Source of the DNA: Cronobacter condimenti 1330
GTDB lineage: Bacteria; Pseudomonadota; Gammaproteobacteria; Enterobacterales; Enterobacteriaceae
Reading direction: 5' to 3'
DNA: 64,000 bases
Assembly: GCF_001277255.1 (NCBI RefSeq)
Contig: NZ_CP012264.1
Location: 1,240,001-1,304,000, forward strand
Positions within the stretch are counted from its first letter, which is position 1, and each line of letters starts with the position of its first letter. Under the pieces are notes generated by a model, which did not search any database, was not told the origin of the DNA, and saw only the letters and a program-made list of their open reading frames with translations. A program made the position numbers and the translations under genes. Positions 51,532 to 60,453 of the stretch are shown here, piece by piece.

Positions 51532-53196
51532 TTATTTATAAGCGGACTGGTGCACGCCCACCGCGCGACCTGAAGGATCGTTCATGGTTTTGAACGCTTC
51601 ATCCCATTCGATAGCTTTTGCAGAAGAGCAGGCAACGGACGGACCGCCAGGCACACACTCCGCCGCGCTCGGTACCGGGAACAGCTCTTCGAAGATCTCG
51701 CGGTAGAGATACGCTTCTTTTGATGCCGGTGTGTTGTAAGGGAAGCGGAAGCGCGCGGTTTCCAATTGCTGGTCGGAAACTTGTTCTGCTGCCACTTCTT
51801 TCAGCGTATCAATCCAGCTGTAGCCTACACCGTCAGAAAATTGCTCTTTCTGACGCCACGCTACGCTTGCTGGCAGATAAGATTCAAAACATTCACGCAG
51901 GATATGTTTTTCCATCTTGCCGTTGCCGCACATTTTATCCTGAGGATTGATACGCATCGCCACATCAAGGAATTTCTTATCGAGGAACGGCACGCGTGCT
52001 TCAACGCCCCAGGCAGACATCGCTTTGTTGGCGCGTGCACAGTCAAACATATGCAGCGCCTGCAATTTACGCACGGTCTCTTCATGCAGCTCTTTCGCGT
52101 TCGGCGCTTTATGGAAGTAGAGATAACCGCCAAATACTTCGTCAGAGCCTTCGCCAGAAAGCACCATTTTGATGCCCATCGCCTTGATTTTACGAGACAT
52201 TAAATACATGGGCGTTGAGGCGCGAATGGTGGTCACATCGTAGGTTTCAATGTGATAGATAACATCGCGGATCGCATCCAGCCCTTCCTGCACCGTAAAA
52301 TGAATTTCGTGATGCACGGTGCCAAGGTGATTTGCCACTTCCTGCGCCGCTTTCAGATCCGGCGAGCCCTCAAGACCGACGGCGAAAGAGTGCAGCTGTG
52401 GCCACCAGGCTTCAGAACGTTCCTGATCTTCCACACGACGCGCTGCGAATTTTTTGGTAATCGCGGAAATAACGGATGAATCCAGGCCGCCAGAGAGCAG
52501 CACGCCGTAAGGCACGTCAGACATCAGATGGCTTTTCACCGCATCTTCCAGCGCCTGACGCAATTCGGCTTTATCGGTCACGTTGTCTTTTACCGCGTCA
52601 TACTCAAACCAGTCGCGCTGATAATATTGGCGAATTTCGCCATCCTGGCTCCACAGATAGCTGCCTGCCGGGAATTCTTTGATAGTGCGACATACCGGCA
52701 CCAGTGATTTCATCTCTGAAGCCACATAAAAGTTGCCGTGTTCGTCATGGCCCATATAGAGCGGAATAATACCGATATGGTCGCGGCCAATCAGGTAGGC
52801 GTCTTTTTCACGGTCATACAGGATGAAAGCAAACATTCCCTGCAGTTCGTCCAGAAAGTCCGGACCTTTTTCCTGATAGAGCGCCAGGATGACTTCACAG
52901 TCAGAACCCGTCTGAAACTCAAAACGATCGCCATATTCGGCACGCAGCGCCTGGTGGTTGTAGATTTCACCGTTCACCGCCAGCACGTGGGTTTTCTCGG
53001 TGTTATAGAGCGGCTGCGCACCTGCGTTGACGTCCACAATAGAGAGACGTTCATGCGCAAGGATCGCTCTGTCGCCTGCGAAAACGCCGGACCAGTCCGG
53101 GCCGCGGTGGCGCATCAGGCGTGACAGCTCAAGTGCTTTCTTACGCAGTTCGACCGCGTCGGTTTTGATATCCAGCACACCAAAAATAGAACACAT
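51532..53196 (-). CDS. asnB: Asparagine synthetase B (glutamine-hydrolysing)
   Basis: ATP-dependent amidation of aspartate using glutamine. It has 554 residues from ATG 53196, so that the catalytic nucleophile is C2 (MCSIFGV) after Met removal. The N-terminal Ntn amidotransferase domain is followed by the synthetase domain with the pyrophosphate loop LSGGLDSS near 233-240. The extension to 53262 would bury C2 and was rejected. Monocistronic. Confidence 0.98.
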   Translation of the reverse strand: MCSIFGVLDIKTDAVELRKKALELSRLMRHRGPDWSGVFAGDRAILAHERLSIVDVNAGAQPLYNTEKTHVLAVNGEIYNHQALRAEYGDRFEFQTGSDCEVILALYQEKGPDFLDELQGMFAFILYDREKDAYLIGRDHIGIIPLYMGHDEHGNFYVASEMKSLVPVCRTIKEFPAGSYLWSQDGEIRQYYQRDWFEYDAVKDNVTDKAELRQALEDAVKSHLMSDVPYGVLLSGGLDSSVISAITKKFAARRVEDQERSEAWWPQLHSFAVGLEGSPDLKAAQEVANHLGTVHHEIHFTVQEGLDAIRDVIYHIETYDVTTIRASTPMYLMSRKIKAMGIKMVLSGEGSDEVFGGYLYFHKAPNAKELHEETVRKLQALHMFDCARANKAMSAWGVEARVPFLDKKFLDVAMRINPQDKMCGNGKMEKHILRECFESYLPASVAWRQKEQFSDGVGYSWIDTLKEVAAEQVSDQQLETARFRFPYNTPASKEAYLYREIFEELFPVPSAAECVPGGPSVACSSAKAIEWDEAFKTMNDPSGRAVGVHQSAYK

Positions 53197-53460
53197 AGAA
53201 AACTCCGTTAACCCTGGCGGTGATGTTGTGTTGTCTGTCTGCGGGCGTTGCGGGTTATGCAAGTTTTTCGCGTCAGCCCCTGTCGTTGATTAAGAAAATG
53301 CCGTAAAGGGTGCTGGCTATGCAAGCGTTTTAGCGAGGAGATAATAAATAATTCAACAGGCGTTAGCGAAAATTTAAAAATGGTTAGTAAAGAGAGGCGG
53401 TTTTTAGCGGTTCGCTAAAAAAAACGATATTTTATTGAATGGGCCTTTTGTGTAGAAGCT

Positions 53461-53489
53461 AAAAAAAACGGCCATCATCAATGGCCGTC
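53461..53489 (-). terminator. Intrinsic terminator of the nagBACD operon
   Basis: Minus-strand ACGGCCAT, TGATG loop, ATGGCCGT followed by eight T, right after nagD. Confidence 0.9.
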
Positions 53490-53493
53490 AGGT

Positions 53494-54246
53494 TCAGATT
53501 ACGTCGATTTCGGCGACAGAGGGATAAATCCAGCTTGGCCGGAACGGCATCGCGTCGATGTCGTTAATCGTCGACACGCCTGACAGGACCAGAATGGTTT
53601 CCAGTCCGGCCTGGAAGCCCGCCAGAATATCTGTACGGAGGTTATCGCCGACAATCACGGTATGTTCTGAATGCGCCTGCATTTTGTTGAGTGCCGCGCG
53701 GATTATCCACGGGCTCGGCTTGCCGACATAAAACGGCTTACGACCTGAGATTTTTTCAATGCCCGCACAGAGTGCGCCGCAGGCCGGGTAGAAACCGCGG
53801 CCATGTGTATCCGGATTGGTAGCGATAAAGCGTGCGCCATTAGCCACAAAGAAAGCGGCTTTATGCATCATTTCCCAGTTATAGGAACGCGTTTCACCGA
53901 CGATCACAAAATCAGGATTGATGTCGGTAATAGTAAAACCAGCCTTATATAGTTCGTGAATTAACGCTCCCTCGCCAACTACGTACGCCTTTTTACCTTC
54001 CTGACGACGCAGGAAATCCGCTGTCGCCATGGCAGAGGTATAAAACACGCTGTCTGGTACATCGATGCCAGCGGATGCGAAACGGTTCGCCAGATCCTGA
54101 CCGGTCTGGGAAGGGTAATTAGTTAACAAGACCAGCGGAAATCCTTTTTCAAGGATGCGGGTCAGAAACTCGCTCGCGCCGGGCACGGCAACGTTATCGT
54201 GCATCAGCACGCCATCAATATCGCAAATTACGTTCTGAATGGTCAT
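53494..54246 (-). CDS. nagD: UMP phosphatase NagD (HAD family)
   Basis: Haloacid-dehalogenase phosphatase with preference for UMP, 250 residues. Motif I is DIDGVLMHDN (D9 nucleophile), motif II LLTNYPSQTG, and C-terminal GDNLRTDILAG supplies the metal-binding acids. Last gene of nagBACD, 61 bp after nagC. Confidence 0.96.
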   Translation of the reverse strand: MTIQNVICDIDGVLMHDNVAVPGASEFLTRILEKGFPLVLLTNYPSQTGQDLANRFASAGIDVPDSVFYTSAMATADFLRRQEGKKAYVVGEGALIHELYKAGFTITDINPDFVIVGETRSYNWEMMHKAAFFVANGARFIATNPDTHGRGFYPACGALCAGIEKISGRKPFYVGKPSPWIIRAALNKMQAHSEHTVIVGDNLRTDILAGFQAGLETILVLSGVSTINDIDAMPFRPSWIYPSVAEIDVI

Positions 54247-54307
54247 GGACTACTCTGGCTCAGGGAACAGAAAGGCGTAACTATAGCGCATACGCCAAAA
54301 TGACTCG

Positions 54308-55528
54308 TTAACTTTCCAGTAAACGCTGTAATAACAATCCGTTAAGCATGGCGCGTTTCACCAGTGCGAAGGCGCCAATCGCCGAGCGGTGATCGAGCTG
54401 CGAAGGGACAACCGGCAGATTTTTACGAAATGCTTTCAGGGATTGCGTATTGATACAGCTTTCGATAGCGGGTAGCAGCACTTTCTGTGCTTCAACAATC
54501 TCCCCTGCGATAACGACCTTTTGCGGGTTAAAAAGGTTAATCGCGATGGCGATGGTTTTGCCGAGCTGACGGCCTACGCGCTCCACGACTTCACTTGCCA
54601 GCGCATCGCCCCGATTGGCGGCTTTGCAAATCGCTTTGATGTTGCAATCCTCCAGCGTGAGACGGCTCTGGTAACCCTGTTCAAGCAACTGGCGCACACG
54701 GTGCTCAATCGCAGCGTTAGCCGCGACGGTTTCAAGGCAGCCGAAGTTGCCGCAGTGGCAACGTTCGCCTAATGGATCGACCTGAATATGGCCTATTTCG
54801 CCAACGTTGCCGTTACGGCCGATGAAAATACGTCCGTTTGAGATAATGCCCGCGCCAGTACCGCGGTGTACGCGCACCAGAATGGAGTCTTCGCAGTCGC
54901 GTGTTGCACCGAAGTAGTGCTCCGCAAGCGCCAGGCTTCGGATATCGTGACCCACAAAGCAGGCGACGTTAAAGCGCGCTTGTAGCGCATCGACCAGCGG
55001 CCAGTTCTCGACATTAATGTGCGGCATATAGCGGATCACGCCGCTCTCTGGGTCCACCAGGCCTGGCAAAATCACCGAGACCGCGATAAGTTCGCGAATT
55101 TTCCGCTGCCAGGTCTCGATAAACTGCGCGATGGTGTTTAGCAGCGCATGTTCAAGGGTTTCCTGGGTGCGTTCCGGTAAAGGGAAGTGTTCTTCCGCCA
55201 GGACTTTGCTGCTCAGGTCGAAGAGGGTCAGCGTGGCATCGTGTCGGCCGAGGCGGACACCAACAGCCTGAAAATGGCGCGTTTCGGTGACAATGGAGAT
55301 AGCGCGGCGGCCGCCGGTAGAGGCCTGTTGATCCACTTCTTTTATCAGGCCGCGCTCGATAAGCTGACGTGTAATTTTGGTGACGCTGGCGGGCGCAAGC
55401 TGGCTCTGTTCGGCTATTTGTATACGGGATATCGGTCCATGCTGGTCGATAAGTCGATAAACTGCCGCGCTGTTAAGCTGTTTTACGAGATCAACATTGC
55501 CAATTTGAGCCTGTCCGCCAGTCGTCAT
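54308..55528 (-). CDS. nagC: N-acetylglucosamine repressor NagC (ROK family)
   Basis: Represses the nag genes and chiP; GlcNAc-6-P is the inducer. It has 406 residues: a winged helix-turn-helix (about 15-75, ISRIQIAEQSQLAPASVTKITRQLIERG) followed by the ROK domain with the zinc motif CHCGNFGCLE (about 257-266). It is encoded in the operon that it controls, 8 bp after nagA. Confidence 0.97.
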   Translation of the reverse strand: MTTGGQAQIGNVDLVKQLNSAAVYRLIDQHGPISRIQIAEQSQLAPASVTKITRQLIERGLIKEVDQQASTGGRRAISIVTETRHFQAVGVRLGRHDATLTLFDLSSKVLAEEHFPLPERTQETLEHALLNTIAQFIETWQRKIRELIAVSVILPGLVDPESGVIRYMPHINVENWPLVDALQARFNVACFVGHDIRSLALAEHYFGATRDCEDSILVRVHRGTGAGIISNGRIFIGRNGNVGEIGHIQVDPLGERCHCGNFGCLETVAANAAIEHRVRQLLEQGYQSRLTLEDCNIKAICKAANRGDALASEVVERVGRQLGKTIAIAINLFNPQKVVIAGEIVEAQKVLLPAIESCINTQSLKAFRKNLPVVPSQLDHRSAIGAFALVKRAMLNGLLLQRLLES

Positions 55529-55536
55529 GCCTTTAT

Positions 55537-56685
55537 TTACTCAGTAACGACCTCGTTACCATTAACGATGGTCTTGATGATTTTATAATCACGGGTAAAG
55601 GCGGTAAGGTTCGCCACTTTGCCCGCTTCGATGCTGCCAAGCCGGTGCGCAACGCCCATGGCGCGGGCTGGGTACAGCGTTGCCATACGCAGCGCTTCGT
55701 CCAGGGCGATATTGACATGCTCCACCAGGTTGCGCACGCCTTCAATCATGGTCAATGCCGAGCCGCTTAGCGTACCGTTCTCGTCCACGCACAGACCATT
55801 ACGGTAGTATATTGTTTTACCAGCAAAAATGAACTCATCAATATTGGCACCTGCTGGCGCCGTAGCATCTGTCACCAGACACAGTTTGTCGCCTTTCACT
55901 TTTTTCGCGAGTCGCACATTGGCGAAATCGACGTGCAGGCCATCGGCGATAATGCCGCACCAGACATCTGGTTCGTCAAAGATAGCCCCGGTGAGACCTG
56001 GTTCGCGGCCTGTGATGTAAGGCATGGCATTGAAAAGATGGGTGGCAAAGCGAATACCCGCCCGGAAGCCTTTTTTCGCTTCTTTCAGTGTCGCGTTAGA
56101 ATGCCCGGCAGAAACGACAATCCCTGCCGCGGTCAGCTGTGCAATCACCTCAGGCGCCACCATTTCCGGCGCAAGCGTGATTTTGGTGATGACATCCGCG
56201 TTTTCGCACAGAAAGTCGACCAGTTGTGCCTCCGGCTGACGCACAAAATCCGGATTGTGTGTGCCTTTCTTAACAATATTCAGCCATGGCCCTTCAAGAT
56301 GCAGACCCAGCGCCTGGTTTTTGTGGCGGGAAAGATAGTCTCGCATTACGTGCACGCCCTGTTTCATCAGCGCGTCACTACAGGTGATGAGCGTCGGCAG
56401 ATAGCTGGTGCAGCCCGATTTCTCGTTGGCCTTTTGCATCATTTCCAGCGTTTCTACCGAGACCGCCTCAGCGGTATCGTTAAACTGCACGCCGCCGCAG
56501 CCGTTCAGCTGTACATCAATAAAACCGGGGGCGATGATGGCGCCGCCCATGTCGCGCTGCTCAACGCCCGCCGGCAGATCGGCCAGCGGACAGAGGCGCT
56601 CAATCAGGCCATCGGCGATAACAATCGCGTGGTCATCCAGAATGTCGTGGCCGGTGTAAATCCGGCCGTGGGTTAAAGCGTACAT
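55537..56685 (-). CDS. nagA: N-acetylglucosamine-6-phosphate deacetylase NagA
   Basis: Metal-dependent amidohydrolase that removes acetate from GlcNAc-6-P. It has 382 residues with E131 (HLEGPW), the His pair of the SAGHSNAT and THLFNAMPY motifs, and D273 in LVTDATAPAG. It follows nagB by 21 bp. Confidence 0.97.
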   Translation of the reverse strand: MYALTHGRIYTGHDILDDHAIVIADGLIERLCPLADLPAGVEQRDMGGAIIAPGFIDVQLNGCGGVQFNDTAEAVSVETLEMMQKANEKSGCTSYLPTLITCSDALMKQGVHVMRDYLSRHKNQALGLHLEGPWLNIVKKGTHNPDFVRQPEAQLVDFLCENADVITKITLAPEMVAPEVIAQLTAAGIVVSAGHSNATLKEAKKGFRAGIRFATHLFNAMPYITGREPGLTGAIFDEPDVWCGIIADGLHVDFANVRLAKKVKGDKLCLVTDATAPAGANIDEFIFAGKTIYYRNGLCVDENGTLSGSALTMIEGVRNLVEHVNIALDEALRMATLYPARAMGVAHRLGSIEAGKVANLTAFTRDYKIIKTIVNGNEVVTE

Positions 56686-56706
56686 AATGCCCCCGGTAAC
56701 CAGTCT

Positions 56707-57507
56707 TTAAAGATCTTTAATATTTTCAGCTTCAAGCTCAGTGAAGTACTTCAGCGTCTTCACTTTCAGTTCCATGGTGGAAGGCTCGTCGCAAACGATA
56801 ACCGCTTTCGGATGCAGTTGCAGACAGCTGATTGTCCACATGTGGTTCACGTTACCTTCGACAGCCGCCTGCAACGCTTGCGCCTTAACGTGGCCCAGCA
56901 CCAGAATCATCACTTCCTGCGCGTCCAGCAGCGTTCCGACACCTACCGTGAGCGCGTATTTTGGCACCTGATTCACATCGCCGCCAAAGAAACGCGAGTT
57001 CGCCACACGTGTGTCATGCGTCAGCGTTTTGATACGGGTACGGGAGGCGAGTGAAGAAGCAGGTTCGTTAAATGCGATATGACCGTCGTTACCCACGCCG
57101 CCCATAAACAGATGAATTTTGCCGTAAGCGCGAATTTTTTCTTCATAGCGGCGGCATTCTGCGTCAATATCCGGCGCGTTGCCATCCAGCAGGTTGATAT
57201 TTTCTTCGGGAATATCAACGTGGTCGAAGAAATTGCGGTACATAAAGCTGTGATAGCTTTCCGGATGATCCTTCGGCAGGCCGACATATTCGTCCATGTT
57301 AAACGTAACGACATGCTTAAAGCTGACCTGGCCCGCTTTGTGCATCTCAATCAGCGCTTTATAAGCTTCAAGCGGCGTGCCGCCAGTCGGCAGGCCAAGT
57401 ACGAAAGGGCGATCAGCGGTCGGATTAAAATCGTTAATACGTTTAACAATATGGCGGGCGGCCCATTTGCCAACCTGCTGCGGTGTAGCCAGCGGAATCA
57501 GTCTCAT
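56707..57507 (-). CDS. nagB: Glucosamine-6-phosphate deaminase NagB
   Basis: Converts glucosamine-6-P to fructose-6-P and ammonia and is allosterically activated by GlcNAc-6-P. It has 266 residues with catalytic D72 (FNMDEYVG), D141, H143 and E148 (GNDGHIAFNEP). First gene of nagBACD, divergent from nagE; both are controlled from the 339-bp gap. Confidence 0.98.
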   Translation of the reverse strand: MRLIPLATPQQVGKWAARHIVKRINDFNPTADRPFVLGLPTGGTPLEAYKALIEMHKAGQVSFKHVVTFNMDEYVGLPKDHPESYHSFMYRNFFDHVDIPEENINLLDGNAPDIDAECRRYEEKIRAYGKIHLFMGGVGNDGHIAFNEPASSLASRTRIKTLTHDTRVANSRFFGGDVNQVPKYALTVGVGTLLDAQEVMILVLGHVKAQALQAAVEGNVNHMWTISCLQLHPKAVIVCDEPSTMELKVKTLKYFTELEAENIKDL

Positions 57508-57846
57508 TGTTCACCTCGGAAGTTAGAAAACAGGAGCGGATTGAACAGCAGCACAGTGTAAGGGTATACCCGTTCGCCGAAAGCCGGGGCAATCCGTCTC
57601 GATTTTTTGAATGATAAAATAAGTTTTCGTGGTAAGCCATAGGACAGGACTTCTTACTACGATATTTGGTGATAAAAATCACAGAAAAGACGCGTTTAAT
57701 TTGCGAGGCGAATTAAAGTTCCACACACTACTGAACGCAGATGAATAGTTGATGGCGTTGTTTCACAACGGCGCCTTATATAGGTAAGTTGCACAATAAA
57801 AAACGGCTTTAAAGAAGCCAGTTCGGGGTCTCGTAGGGGGAATAGG
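57508..57846. promoter_or_regulatory. Divergent nagB/nagE control region
   Basis: 339 bp. It contains a CRP-like site GGTGATAAAAATCACA (57668-57683) and a strong NagC-type palindrome TTTAATTTGCG...CGAATTAAA (57695-57717). A second NagC-like A+T stretch lies near nagB (AATGATAAAATAAGTTTT, 57608-57625). The two NagC sites flanking the CRP site fit the repression-loop model known for E. coli nagE-B. Site assignments are by eye. Confidence 0.65.
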
Positions 57847-59799
57847 ATGAATATTTTAGGGTTTTTCCAGCGGCTGGGCAGAGCGTTACAGCTCCCAATC
57901 GCCGTGCTACCAGTGGCGGCGCTACTGCTGCGATTCGGTCAGCCGGATTTGCTTAACGTCGCCTTCATCGCGCAAGCGGGCGGCGCTATCTTTGATAACC
58001 TCGCATTAATCTTCGCAATTGGGGTTGCATCCAGCTGGTCTAAAGACAGCGCAGGCGCAGCGGCCCTGGCCGGTGCTGTCGGTTATTTTGTCCTGACCAA
58101 AGCGATGGTGACCATCAACCCAGAAATTAACATGGGTGTGCTTGCAGGCATCATTACCGGTCTGGTAGGCGGCGCGGTTTATAACCGCTGGTCTGCTATT
58201 AAGCTTCCGGACTTCCTGAGCTTTTTCGGTGGGAAACGCTTCGTACCTATCGCAACGGGCTTTTTCTGTCTCGTGCTGGCCGCCGTTTTTGGCTATGTCT
58301 GGCCGCCGGTGCAGCACGCTATCCATGCAGGTGGTGAATGGATTGTTTCGGCTGGGGCGCTGGGTTCGGGGATCTTTGGTTTTATCAACCGTCTGCTTAT
58401 CCCAACGGGTCTGCATCAGGTACTGAACACAATCGCCTGGTTCCAGATCGGCGAATTCACGAACGCAGCTGGCACTGTATTCCACGGCGATATTAACCGC
58501 TTCTATGCAGGCGATGGTACCGCAGGGATGTTCATGTCCGGGTTCTTCCCGATCATGATGTTTGGTCTGCCAGGGGCAGCGCTGGCGATGTACTTTGCCG
58601 CACCTAAAGCACGTCGTCCTATGGTCGGCGGTATGCTGTTGTCCGTTGCGATCACTGCGTTCCTGACCGGTGTCACCGAGCCGCTGGAATTCCTGTTTAT
58701 GTTCCTGGCGCCGGTGCTGTATCTGCTGCATGCCTTGTTGACCGGTATCAGTTTATTTGTCGCGACGCTGCTTGGCATTCATGCTGGCTTCTCGTTCTCG
58801 GCAGGCGCCATCGACTATGCATTAATGTACAGCCTGCCTGCTGCCAGCAAAAACGTGTGGATGCTGCTGGTAATGGGACTGGTATTCTTCGTCATCTATT
58901 TCGTCCTGTTCAGTGCAGTTATCCGTATGTTTAACCTGAAAACACCGGGCCGCGAAGATAAAGAAAATGAGATAGTGGCTGACGAAGCAAACAGCAATAC
59001 GGAAGAAGGACTGGCGCAACTGGCAACCAGCTACGTAGCAGCGGTAGGAGGCACCGACAACCTGAAAGCGATCGATGCCTGCATTACCCGTCTGCGTCTG
59101 ACCGTAGGTGATTCCGCGCTGGTGAGCGATGCCGCCTGCAAACGCCTGGGCGCGTCTGGCGTTGTGAAATTAAACAAACAAACCATCCAGGTTATCGTGG
59201 GCGCGAAAGCGGAATCCATTGGCGATGAAATGAAAAAAGTCGTGGCCCGTGGTCCGGTGGCGGCAGTGGCAGCGAACGTAACGCCGTTAAACGCTGTTAC
59301 ACCCGCCGCAAAACCGCAGGCAGTCACAGGCGCGCAAACCATCGCTGCGCTGGTGTCTCCGGTGACGGGCGAGGTTGTGGCGCTTGATGCCGTACCGGAT
59401 GAAGCGTTTGCCAGCAAAGCTGTTGGTGACGGGGTGGCTATTAAGCCGACCGACAAACTGGTGGTGTCGCCAGCGGCAGGGACAATTGTCAAAATCTTCA
59501 ACACGAATCACGCGTTCTGTCTGGAAACTGAAAACGGTGCGGAAATCGTGGTCCATATGGGCATTGATACCGTCGCGCTGAAGGGCCAGGGCTTTAAACG
59601 CCTGGTGGAAGAGGGCGCGCAAGTGAGCGCCGGGCAGCCAGTTCTGGAAATGGATCTGGACTATTTGAATGCCAATGCGCGTTCCATGGTAAGCCCGGTT
59701 GTCTGCAGCAACATCGACGATTTCAGCGGCCTGGTGATTAAAGCGCAGGGGCAGGTCGTTGCGGGCCAGACGCCACTGTATGAGATTAAAGGCAAATAA
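57847..59799 (+). CDS. nagE: N-acetylglucosamine PTS permease EIICBA NagE
   Basis: Imports and phosphorylates GlcNAc. It has 650 residues: membrane EIIC domain (1-about 360), EIIB with phospho-cysteine C412 (DACITRL), an alanine/proline linker (about 475-500), and EIIA with phospho-histidine H570 (VVHMGID). The product GlcNAc-6-P induces the regulon by releasing NagC. Expected to be under the divergent nagB/E region. Confidence 0.98.
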   Translation: MNILGFFQRLGRALQLPIAVLPVAALLLRFGQPDLLNVAFIAQAGGAIFDNLALIFAIGVASSWSKDSAGAAALAGAVGYFVLTKAMVTINPEINMGVLAGIITGLVGGAVYNRWSAIKLPDFLSFFGGKRFVPIATGFFCLVLAAVFGYVWPPVQHAIHAGGEWIVSAGALGSGIFGFINRLLIPTGLHQVLNTIAWFQIGEFTNAAGTVFHGDINRFYAGDGTAGMFMSGFFPIMMFGLPGAALAMYFAAPKARRPMVGGMLLSVAITAFLTGVTEPLEFLFMFLAPVLYLLHALLTGISLFVATLLGIHAGFSFSAGAIDYALMYSLPAASKNVWMLLVMGLVFFVIYFVLFSAVIRMFNLKTPGREDKENEIVADEANSNTEEGLAQLATSYVAAVGGTDNLKAIDACITRLRLTVGDSALVSDAACKRLGASGVVKLNKQTIQVIVGAKAESIGDEMKKVVARGPVAAVAANVTPLNAVTPAAKPQAVTGAQTIAALVSPVTGEVVALDAVPDEAFASKAVGDGVAIKPTDKLVVSPAAGTIVKIFNTNHAFCLETENGAEIVVHMGIDTVALKGQGFKRLVEEGAQVSAGQPVLEMDLDYLNANARSMVSPVVCSNIDDFSGLVIKAQGQVVAGQTPLYEIKGK

Positions 59800-59823
59800 T
59801 CGCTTCTGAGTTGTGATGCCTTA

Positions 59824-59856
59824 AACGGCGGGAGAGTGCTCCCGCCGTTTTTTTTT
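59824..59856 (+). terminator. Intrinsic terminator of nagE
   Basis: AACGGCGGGAG, TGCT loop region, CTCCCGCCGTT then nine T. Confidence 0.9.
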
Positions 59857-59928
59857 GCTTTTTTTCGGGGCTGGCGCGCCTGCCTGAAAGCCGTGTAGGG
59901 TGGCGGACAAAAGATAAAGGAGAATCTG

Positions 59929-60315
59929 ATGCGTCATGTAATTATCACTATTATCGCCTGTCTGTTGTTAAGTGGCTGCGTGCCTCGTTACGCCACGCAT
60001 CGGCCTGCGCTGGAGGTCGATGTACAAAACGAGCAGGGCAAGCCTGTTCCACACGCCACGCTTTGGCTCTATACGCATCGCTCACCGCCAGGCTATTACC
60101 CGCCGCCTGAGAAATTTACGGCAGATGACAACGGACATATTTCCGTTTCGCGCGTCTCGGAGTGGGAGAATATGATTTTCTTTCTTCACGGTACGATGAT
60201 CTATTCCTGGCAGTGGTGTATTGAGGCACCAGGCTATATGCCCCGCAAAGGCAATGCTGAGGTATTAGACGAGCCGGTGAAATTGTTCAAGACCCGCGCG
60301 CCCGCAGGTTGCTGA
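59929..60315 (+). CDS. Small putative lipoprotein of unknown function
   Basis: 128 residues from ATG 59929, with AAAGGAGAA 5-8 nt upstream. Signal peptide ends in lipobox LSGC (C17). Residues about 28-75 read like an Ig-/transthyretin-like or carboxypeptidase-regulatory-like sandwich (EVDVQNEQGKPVPHATLWLY), which often marks proteins that bind outer-membrane or surface partners. It is proline-rich around YYPPPEKF and has two further cysteines, C93 region (WCIEAPGY) and the terminal one. Located between nagE and glnS, which are close neighbours in E. coli. No assigned function. Confidence 0.82.
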   Translation: MRHVIITIIACLLLSGCVPRYATHRPALEVDVQNEQGKPVPHATLWLYTHRSPPGYYPPPEKFTADDNGHISVSRVSEWENMIFFLHGTMIYSWQWCIEAPGYMPRKGNAEVLDEPVKLFKTRAPAGC

Positions 60316-60379
60316 ACCACACTATTCACGTGCGCGCAGCGCAAGGGCTGCCGGTGCTCCACGGCGGGATTTTCTGTAA

Positions 60380-60412
60380 CTAAAGGTTGTTTCCAAAGCC
60401 TGCTTATAAGAT
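60380..60412 (+). promoter_or_regulatory. Putative glnS promoter
   Basis: The sequence GCTTATAAGATCATACG around a -10 TATAAG (60405-60410) resembles the E. coli glnS promoter as recalled. The -35 is weak, as in E. coli. Confidence 0.5.
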
Positions 60413-60453
60413 CATACGCCGTTAAACGATGTTGACGCTTTGAGGAATATGCG

